From contig JBHGNT010000003.1 of assembly GCA_043228905.1 (NCBI GenBank), positions 8,680,001 through 8,744,000 on the forward strand: a stretch of 64,000 nucleotides of DNA. Direction: 5' to 3'. Each line of letters begins with the position of its first letter. Within the stretch, counting starts at the first letter, position 1. The DNA comes from Azolla caroliniana (taxonomy: Eukaryota > Polypodiophyta). Shown here one piece after another: positions 56,107 through 64,000 of this stretch. The notes below the pieces were generated by a model. The model was not told the origin of the DNA. It saw nothing but the letters and a program-made list of their open reading frames with translations, and searched no databases. The translations under genes were made by a program, and so were the position numbers.

Positions 56107-58610
56107 TTATCCCCCCCTTAAGCGCCGACTTCAAGAAGGTGCATGCTTGTGAGGATATCGGAGATGAAAATCATGAACCACATCTGGGGCATTGAGTAAA
56201 TTTTTTGTAGGCTTCCATGTGGCCTCAGAAATGGGATATCCTTTCCACAAGACCAGATATTGGAGATTTCGTCGGCTCTTGCGCGAGTCTAGAATGGTCT
56301 CGACTTCATACTCATCCCTGGTTGCCAATGCCACAGGGGGTGGCGGCTCGATGCTTCTTCTTGGAATTGCAGATGGATGGTAGAGCTCAAGAAGAGATGC
56401 ATGGAAGACATTGTGAATTCAGTAGTGTGATGGAAGAGCAAGACGGAAAGATAAGGGGTTGACTTTATCAACAATTTGGAAAAGACCTAATTTTTTGTAA
56501 TCACGTTTGTTGTATGGAAGAGTAGTCGGAATATGCCGTCGTAATAGCCAGACCATGTCGCCGACTTTAAAACTAGGTGCATCCCGCCGATGTCAACAAC
56601 CTTCTCTTTGTGTCGTTCCTGAGCAATGGAGAGTTCGAGGGATAGGTCATGCTGCACTTCTTTCATCAGACGAGCTCGTTCTTCAACACATGGATTCATA
56701 GAACCAGTAGGGATAGCTATGTTAAAGCGTGGATGAAACCCATAGTTTGCGAAGAAGGGTGTTACGCTAGGTGATCTGTGGAGAGTATTGTTGTAGGTGA
56801 ACTCGGCCATTGAAAGAAATTTGATCCAATCATCTTGTTGATAACTTATCATACATCGGAGATATTTCTCTAGAATCTGATTCACTCGTTCCGTTTGTCC
56901 ATCTGTCTCAAGATGGAAGGCTGTTGAAAATTTAGTAGAAGTTCCAAGTGTCTAGAAGAGGCGTTTCCAGAAATGAGACATAAATTGGGGACTGCCATCA
57001 GAGATAATGTCATTCGGTAAACCGTGAAGGCGCACAATATTTGTTAATAATAGATCTACTGTTTCCATCCTTGAAATTGCCTTAGAACATGGAATAAAGT
57101 GTGCCATCTTTGTGAATCTGTCAACCACCACCAATACTGAATTGAATCCATCAATGTTTGGAAGGTCAGTGATAAAGTCCGTTGAGATGGAGGCCCATAG
57201 CCTATTTGGATTTGGCAAAGGTTGAAGTAGACCGTAGGGACGATGATGTACTGCTTTGGTGTGGGCACATGTATCACTTGTTTTCACAAATTATTTAACA
57301 AGTTTCCAAGGTTGTGGCCACCAATAACTTCTAGATATTAACTCCAAAGTTTTTGCAATGCCAAAATGTCCAGCGAGGGCATCATCATGGCATTCCTTCA
57401 CGATACGGATACGACAAGGACCATCTGGGGCATACATTAAGTTGTACCAGAAAAGAAAACCATCCCGAAACATAAATTGGTTATGAATATTCCGTACCTC
57501 GCCTTTGGATGAGTTGTTGAGATTCTCCGTAATCTCTTGTGCAAATTTGTTGGTGGCAGTATTTGTGGCTATGGCATTGAGTAATGATTCATCCACGACC
57601 ATATAAGTTGCACTGAGTTGAAATTGATGTGGATGTAGGAGACAATGTGATTGTTGATTGTAGGTTGCATCCCCTGGCCGAATTTCGAATTCCGAACGTG
57701 GAGATAGTGCATCGACTTTACCATGTTGGGCACCAGGACGAAAAACAATTTCAAAGTCATAATCGGCCAGGAAGGTCGACCATCGCGCTTGCCTTCAATT
57801 CAAAATGCGAGTACTGGTGAAGTAGACAAGGTTCTTGTGATCGGCACCACCTGGATACGGTGTTGGGTGCCCGCCAAGCAAGGACGCCATTCTTCAAAGG
57901 CGACAATAATGGCAGAGAGTTTTTTGTCGTAAATTGGGTAGTTGATCTCGAGGGGTGAGAACTTCCTGGAATAAAAGGCAATAGGATGAAGGAACCCGTT
58001 TTTATCTGATTGAGAGAGAATGGCACCAATGGCGAAGTTAAAGGCATCAGTTTCAAATGTAAATGGTTTGGTCAGATCTGGATGAAAAAGTACCAAAGCC
58101 GAGGTAAAAGCTTTCTTTAGTGTCTCGAATGCCAGTTAGGTTGTTGGAGTCCAACAAAAAGGGGAATCATTCTGAGTGAGTGCTATAAGTGGTTGCGCTA
58201 GTGTAGAGAATCCTTGGATGAATCGACGATAGAAGTTGGCAAAAACCAAAAATAATTGCACATCCTTGACCTTGGTCGAGACTTCCCACTCTTGAACTGT
58301 TGCGACTTTCTTCTTGTCCATAGTGAGACCATCAGATGAAATGACGTACCCAAGGAATTCAACTAAGGTTCGATTAAATTCACACTTCTCGGGTTTCGCA
58401 TAAAGTCCATGTTCCTGAAGTTTGGACAAGATAAGTCGGACGTGCTTGGTGTGCTCTATGTAGTCCTGTGAGAAGATAAGTATGTCGTCGAGATAGATGA
58501 CCACAAATTGGTCCAGATATTCTCGGAAGATGTCATTCATCATATGTTGAAAAACAACATGGGCATTTGTGAGACCAAATGACATTACCATGTATTCAAA
58601 ATGCCCGTAT
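56107..58610 (-). pseudogene. Chromovirus G3: RT, RNase H, integrase, chromodomain
   Basis: On the - strand from 58610: RT from YGHFEYMVMSFGLTNAHVVF, with catalytic FVVIYLDDILIFS and CEFNRTLVEFLGYVIS (to 58136). RNase H: FTFETDAFNFAIGAILSQ, FYSRKFSPLEINYPIYDKKL (57757-58096). Zinc finger and linker 57291-57602 (CHDDALAGHFGIAKTLELIS). Integrase: ISTDFITDLPNIDGFNSVL, VVDRFTKMAHFIPC, GLPNDIISDGSPQF (56952-57287), then WIKFLSMAEFTYNNTLHRSP (56487-56885). A readable chromodomain: YEVETILDSRKSRRNLQYLV, LWKGYPISEATWKPTKNL (56131-56334). Frameshifts and stops separate the parts. The upstream half (rest of RT, protease, gag) is cut off by Copia F at 58611 and should lie beyond the right window edge. 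Confidence 0.92.
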
Positions 58611-59241
58611 TGTTGGGAGACAGGTCCCTCCGGATGGGATGGGAGAAGATCAGTGACGATAAACAAACTCGGCCGAGGCCGAATTCGTATGAGGAGAGCT
58701 GGATGGTGCAGGCCCGGTGTGAACCAGATGAGGAGTACCCGGCTACGGAGAGCCGGATGGTGCAGGCCCGGTATGAACCGGAGGAAGAGACATATTCGTA
58801 AATATGTTTCTGAGAGCCCATTGTGGCTATATTTGTAAATAGCCGAAAAGTCATATTAGCATAAATATGACTTAGGGCAAACTAATATTATGTTGTTGTT
58901 GTCATTTTCTTGTTGGTGCAAGAAGAAGAGAGAGTGTGTAATTGTACAGAGAGAGAGAGAGAGAGACGAGGTCGTTGCCTCTGTTGTAACCGCCGCCTGT
59001 GGCGAAGATCGTGAGTCCGAGGTCGTTGCCTCCGTGAGCTCACTGTTTTGTACATTCTTACATAGTGACAGTTTGCAGCTTGTGGGCTGCCGTGGTTTTT
59101 CCCCTAGTTTGGGGTTTTCCACGTAAACCTCCTGTGTATCTTCCTCTCCTTTGTGTCGTGTTCTATTTCCCGTTTTCTGTGTATCATTCTAAGCTCGGTT
59201 GTGGCCGAGCGTTGCGCACAAGGAACGTTGGGTTTCCGTCA
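58611..59241 (+). repeat. 5' LTR of Copia F
   Basis: 631 bp. Ends with TTTCCGTCA just before AGTGGTATCAGAGC. It contains two internal direct repeats: GAGAGC(T/C)GGATGGTGCAGG at about 58691 and 58747, and GAGGTCGTTGCCTC at about 58969 and 59020. A palindrome CTCGGCCGAG lies at 58669-58678. Confidence 0.85.
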
Positions 59242-59243
59242 AG

Positions 59244-59255
59244 TGGTATCAGAGC
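59244..59255 (+). promoter_or_regulatory. Primer binding site of Copia F (initiator tRNA-Met)
   Basis: TGGTATCAGAGC, two bases after the LTR end. The same primer site as N1. Confidence 0.92.
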
Positions 59256-59271
59256 GAAATCGACACAGAAA

Positions 59272-60290
59272 ATGGACGAATCGTTTGGCGGCATGTTCAA
59301 GCTCACCGGCTCCAACTATTCAGTGTGGAAGTCGAAGATGAGGGACATGCTCGTTGTTAAAGACCTCTGGCTGCCGGTTCAGTTCGGGGACAAGAGACCA
59401 AACAAAATCTACGCTGCGATATGGGAGGTGATGCACATGAAGACAACGACGTACATACGGTGCTTCATCGACATGAGCCTATACAACAACTTCAATGAAG
59501 AGAGCAAAGCTCATGAGCTCTGGGAGAAGATCGGCATAATGTTTCAGAACAAAAATGTTGTTAATCAGGTTTCGGTATTCCAGTAGCTAGTAAGACTCCG
59601 GTACCAAGATGGCTCCAGCATGGCGGAGCACATGAATGCCTTCCAGGGGCTGATACACCAGGCAACGTCATTGGAAGTACCTCTTGCCGATGAGGTACTA
59701 GCGCTACTCCTGCTCGGTTCCCTCCCGGATAGCTGGGAGACGTTGGTTGTCACTTTGGGCAACGCCGGGCCGGAAGGAAAACGGTTATCCCTAGCAAGAG
59801 TAAAGTCGAGCTTGTTAGATGAGGAGGCGCGTCGGAAAGACAAAGATACGAGCTCCGACTCCAAAGCGCTTCTTACCGAATCGGAACGTGGAAGACAGAG
59901 TAACCGTAGTCCCCAGAACCGGGAGAATTCGGGGACACGGTCAATGTCAAGAGGGAGGCCTACTTGCTTCTATTGTGGCAAGCTGGGACACTTCCAAAAG
60001 AACTGTCGGCATTTCCGTAAAGACAAAGAAACCGACGGTACCGATTCGAAGCAAACCCCAGACCGGAACGGTAAAGACCAGAGGGGGCCGGACCAGAAGG
60101 GAACGACGGCAATCGCGGCAAGTGAAGAAGAGTTGATGCTCATCACCGAGGAGAGTGAAATAAACCTTGCCGGCGACGAGATGACCTGGGTGGTAGACTC
60201 CGGAGCGTCGTTCCACCTTACCCCGGACCGGAAATGCTTCTCATCCTATTCAGCCGGTGACCATGGCTGTGTCCGGATGGGGAATGAAGG
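59272..60290 (+). pseudogene. Copia F gag and protease start
   Basis: The ATG at 59272 opens MDESFGGMFKLTGSNYSVWK, a UBN2-type Copia gag start 17 bases after the primer site. An in-frame TAG at 59584 follows NQVSVFQ; the frame continues LVRLRYQDGSSMAEHMNAFQ, LADEVLALLLLGSLPDSWE, the CCHC knuckle CFYCGKLGHFQKNC (about 59965) and the protease active site WVVDSGASFHLTP (about 60190). The protein is interrupted at GNEG by the solo LTR at 60291 and resumes at 61044. Confidence 0.9.
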
Positions 60291-61038
60291 TGTGAAAGTG
60301 TTTTTAGAATCTAAGCCATTGAACATTAGGAGAATATAAAGTATAGATAATTCACCTTTTGAGGATAAGAACACGAACTAAGACCTTAGGGAAGAAGTCA
60401 AAAGTAAAAGTACGAGACCAAGAGAAAAGTAAAAAGAGAAAACGCAGACTATAAAAAACAGTAAAAATAGAATGGTCATAACTCCCTCGTTGTTTATCCA
60501 AATATCACGTTTAAATATGGATTAGAAAGCTTGTAAAAAGAGCTTTCTATAGCTTTTTAAATCGCTTAATTTGGATATCGGATGAGGGAGATATGACGAT
60601 TAGAAGGTCGATATGTCATAGCTAAAAATAGGGAGATAAAAAGCTTCTAAAAATAGCATGAACGTGGATAAGAAGAGGAAGGTTATAAAAGAAGAAGGGA
60701 TATAGGTTAAGAGGAGGCGAAGAGTGAAGACCAAAGAGTGGATGAGGAGTGTTAGGAAGAAGTGTCTTTTTGGAAGAGGAAGTGTTTTAGAAGAGGAAGG
60801 TCTTTGGTTTTAGTTCAATGTGGAGTTTGTCTCCTTTGTATTCTCTTGATGTTGGAATATCAAAACATTCTTATTTCTTGCTCGCTTTCTCTATCTTTTT
60901 TCTTAGTTTCTTGAGTTATACTCTCTAATCATAATTACCTAGAGCTATATAATATATTATGATTTTCAACTCCATCTAATCGGTTTGGTCAAGCCCTCAT
61001 ATAGTGTATAACTATCTATTATCTTATACACCCTATCA
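60291..61038 (+). mobile_element. Solo LTR (748 bp) inserted in Copia F
   Basis: Begins TGTGAAAGTGTTTTTAG and ends ACACCCTATCA (TG...CA). It is flanked by GAAGG at 60286-60290 and GAAGG at 61039-61043, a perfect 5-bp target duplication. Insert plus duplication total 753 bp, a multiple of three, so the host frame phase is unchanged on either side. A TATA-like TATAAAAGAAG lies near 60686. No coding region. It must be younger than Copia F. Family unassigned; the hairpin described separately may help to identify it. Confidence 0.9.
60475..60597. repeat. Imperfect inverted repeat in the 748-bp solo LTR
   Basis: GTCATAACTCCCTC (60475-60488) pairs with GAGGGAGATATGAC (60584-60597) with one mismatch. 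Inside it ATCCAAAT (60496-60503) pairs with ATTTGGAT (60569-60576), and AGCTTTCTATAGCTTT lies near the loop. The whole forms a potential long hairpin upstream of the TATA box. Confidence 0.8.
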
Positions 61039-61043
61039 GAAGG

Positions 61044-64000
61044 TACATGCCGAATCATCGGCATAGGAGACGTGTGGCTGTCAACACCAACCGGATGCAA
61101 GTTGCTGCTGAAGGATGTCCGACACGTTTCGGAAGTTCGTTTGAACCTGATATCAGCCGGTCGGCTAGATGATGAAGGCTACACGGGTAGCATCCGAAAC
61201 GGGGTCATGAAGTTCAGCAAAGGGAGCCTGATTGTGGCTCGGGCCCGGAAGGTCAACACGCTGTACCTGATGAATGCCCGGTTATGTCCGGAAGAAGTGA
61301 ACGTGGCATCCGACACTGCCGGTGAGCTGTGGCACAAGAGGCTGTGTCATATGAGCGAGAAGGGGATGAAAAGGCTTGCAGACGACAACCTCATTCCAGT
61401 AAAGAACGTGCACTTAGAGAAGTGCACTGATTGTCTGGCCGGTAAGCAGAACCAGACCTCCTTCCGACCAAGGCCACCGATGAGACGTAATGCACCACTG
61501 GAGCTGGTGCATACGGATGTGTGTCAAGTAGACACGAAGTCACATGCCGGAGCGCAGTACTTCGTGACATTCATTGATGACCACAGCCGGAAGCTGTGGG
61601 CCACACCATTGAAGACGAAGGATCAGGTGTTATCCGTCTTCAAAGAGCTCCACGCGAGAGTGGAAAGAGAAACCGGCCGGAAGCTGAAGGCGGTTCGAGC
61701 AGACAACGGAGGAGAATATCGGGGGCAGTTCGAGGAGTACTGCCGCTCGAAGGGAATCCGGCTCGAATTTACCATGCCGAAGACGCCGGAACTAAACGGA
61801 CTGGCCGAGAAGATGAACCAGACCATAATGGAGAGGGTCCGGAGTATGCTAGCGCATGCAAAACTACCCAAGAAGTTTTGGGCTGAGGCACTGTCGACGA
61901 CGACATATGTGATAAACAGATCATCCTCAGTACCCTTGGATGGAGACACGCCACAGAGAGTATGGACCGGTAAGGAAGTGTCCTACCGGCATCTGAGGGT
62001 GTTCGGGTGTCTCGCGTACGTGCATGTTGCAAAGGACCGGAGAGGAAAGTTAGATCCAAAGACCCGGCCATGCATATTCCTCGGTTACGATGACGATGAG
62101 TTCGGCTACCGAGTGTGGGACCCGGTCGACAAGAAGGTATTCCGGAGTCGAGATATTATCTTCATGGAGGACAAGACGCTCGCCGACTGGGAGTTGGAGA
62201 AGAAGATAATGAACTCCGAGTCGACCAGTAAGGATAGACTCTACGATGAGCAGACCCAACTGGCAAGAGACCGGTTAGCACTCGAGGAACCAGCCGGTTA
62301 CGGTGAGGATACCGAACCGGCAGAAGAAGAAGTAGAGGAAGCTGAGACCGGAACCGGCCAAGACCCCGAATCGGATTCGGAAGAAGAGCAAATGGAGGAG
62401 CTGGTTACCGAAGCCCGAAGACGTAGATATCCTCTCAGAGAGAGAAGGGCGCCCCGGAGATTTCCGGATGCAGAGCATGTTCTGCTGACCGATGAGGGGG
62501 AGCTGGAAAGCTTCGAAGAAGCGAAGGAAGACACCCACAGCCGAAAATGGTTAAGTGCCATGAAGGATGAGATGGATTCCCTGCATGAGAACCATACGTA
62601 CGAATTGGTGGAGCTGCCGAAAGGAAAGCGGGCACTCCGAAACAAGTGGGTGTACAAGTTGAAACTGGGAGATGCCGGCAACCCCCCGAGATACAAAGCC
62701 AGGATCGTGGTGAAGGGGTTCCAGCAGAAGTAGGGCGTGGACTTCGACGAAAAGATGACCTCCATCTGGACGGTGCTGAGTATAGCAGCAAGCATGGACC
62801 TCGAGGTAGAGCAGCTGGACGTGAAGACGGCATTCCTTCACGGCGACCTCGAAGAGGAGATCTACATGCAGCAACCGGAAGGATTTGTGGAGAAAGGGAA
62901 GGAGCACTTGGTATGCCGGTTGAAGAAGAGCCTATACAGACTAAAGCAGGCTCCCCGGCAATGGTATCGGAAGTTCGACACCTTCATGACCGATCAAGGG
63001 TACCACAAGACGTAGGCCGATCACTGCGTGTTTGTGAAGAAGTTCGAAGGAGGGGACTTCTTGATACTCCTCCTGTACGTGGATGACATGTTGATCGTCG
63101 GACGTGACCAAGTAAAAATATGGATGCTGAAGAAGGCTCTCAACCGGACCTTCTCAATGAAAGACTTGGGTCCGGCAAGACAGATGTTGGGGATGCACAT
63201 CATCCGTAACCGGAAAGCGAAGCAATTATGGCTGTCACAGGAGAAGTACGTGACAAAGGTGCTTCACCGGTTCAACATGTCAGATGCAAAACCGGTCGGA
63301 TCGACACTTCTGGCAAACTGCAAGCTATCCGGTAAGCAAAGCCCGAAGACGAAAGCAGAGAAGGCGGATATGATGAAGATCCCATATGCCTCTGCTGTCG
63401 GGAGCTTGATGTACGCAATGGTTTGTACGCGACCGGACATAGGATACGCAGTCGGAGTAGTGAGCCGGTTTATGAGCAATCCCGACAAGGAGCACTGGAA
63501 CACGGTCAAATGGATACTCCGGTATTTGAAGGGCACTTCAAATATGTGTCTCCGATTCGGCTCCGGAAAACCTGAACTGGACGGTTTCACCGATTCGGAC
63601 ATGTCGGCTGATGTGGATACCAGCCGGTCTACATCCAGATATGTGATGACATATGCAGGGGGAGCTGTTTCGTGGCAGTCAAGGCTGCAGAAGACGGTTG
63701 CATTGTCAACCACAGAGGCGGAGTACATGGCGGCTGTGGAAGCCGGCAAGGAAATATTATGGATGAAGGACTTCATCGGAGAGCTCGGTATCCGGCAAGA
63801 GGAATACCGACTATACTGCGACAGTCAAAGTGCCATCCACCTTGCTAAGAATGTGGCCTACCATTCTCGGACGAAGCATATCCAGCGGAGGTATCACTGG
63901 ATCCGGGAAAGAGTAGATGACCAGGAGTTTGCACTGACGAAGATCCACACGGCCGAGAACGGGTCAGATATGCTGACCAAAGTGCTGACACCCGACAAGC
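61044..64000 (+). pseudogene. Copia F pol: protease end, integrase, reverse transcriptase, RNase H (partial at right edge)
   Basis: Resumes with TCRIIGIGDV and LKDVRHVSEVRLNLISAGRL. The gag-pre-integrase segment is ELWHKRLCHMSEKGMKRL with the CTDCLAGKQNQ finger. The integrase core has LVHTDVCQVDT, RADNGGEY and NGLAEKMNQTIMER. An acidic linker follows (EEEVEEAETGTGQDPESDSE). RT: LRNKWVYKLKLGDAGNPPRY, LDVKTAFLHGDLEEEIYMQQ, SLYRLKQAPRQWY, LLLYVDDMLIVGRD. RNase H: TDSDMSADV, VALSTTEAEYMAAV, LYCDSQSAIHLAKN and AENGSDMLTK near the edge. All lie in one frame, broken only by TAG at 62731 and TAG at 63013. Catalytic residues are in place. Confidence 0.93.

Larger units (their letters stand above)
58611..64000 (+). 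mobile_element. Copia F, nearly intact, running off the window
   Basis: The 5' LTR 58611-59241 starts TGTTGGGAGACAGG and is followed by a tRNA-Met primer site and a gag-pol reading frame in a single phase. It sits inside the G3 RT gene; the five bases before it are CGTAT. The 3' LTR and the right end are outside the window. Damage is slight: three in-frame TAG codons and one inserted solo LTR. Confidence 0.93.

Overview
The window is eukaryotic nuclear DNA from a land plant. Evidence: spliced genes with GT-AG introns, plant-type LTR retrotransposons primed by initiator tRNA-Met, plant LINEs, a plant ARID-HMG gene, a plant pectate lyase gene and an intronless organelle-type PPR gene. The wording of the PPR repeats (KACGS..., VLGNALVDMYAKCG, SW.ALIAGYAQ) resembles the very large PPR families of ferns and other seedless plants. 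A leptosporangiate fern is my best guess (inference, about 60%). Nothing prokaryotic is present.

Only three genes look functional. (1) An ARID-HMG DNA-binding protein on the + strand, about 18515-22106, with six coding exons joined in phase and an unusually long acidic, Glu-Gln and proline-rich C-terminal half. (2) A 764-residue E-type PPR protein on the - strand, 24138-26432. (3) A secreted pectate lyase on the + strand, 51550-53940, with four exons and all catalytic motifs.

The rest is mostly transposable elements, several nested. 1-12940: a head-to-tail series of four related Copia elements on the + strand (T1-T4), progressively deleted, with a Copia of another lineage (N1, - strand, 597-5364) inserted in T1. 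14546-15240, 23250-24130, 45480-48465 and 54395-55760: four 5'-truncated LINEs, all on the - strand. 32600-44070: a Ty3/gypsy chromovirus (G1, - strand) split by a 9 kb Ty3/gypsy element (G2, 34146-43150, - strand, perfect TATAG target duplication). G2 itself holds a 426-bp solo LTR, has lost its RNase H domain, and carries about 2.9 kb of coiled-coil coding sequence downstream of pol. 55765-58610: a second chromovirus (G3, - strand), cut by a nearly intact Copia (F, + strand, 58611 to the window end), which in turn holds a 748-bp solo LTR. 12950-14545, 15310-17640, 26433-30840 and 48470-51370 are AT-rich sequence with no gene I can support.

The most unusual structures are the extra coding module downstream of pol in G2, the basic C-terminal extension bracketed by duplicated polypurine tracts in the T-family Copia elements, and the telomere-type CCCTAA repeats in the leader of the ARID-HMG gene. 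I see no defence system, CRISPR array or gene cluster. All element calls are by eye from protein motifs and terminal sequences; no database search was run.
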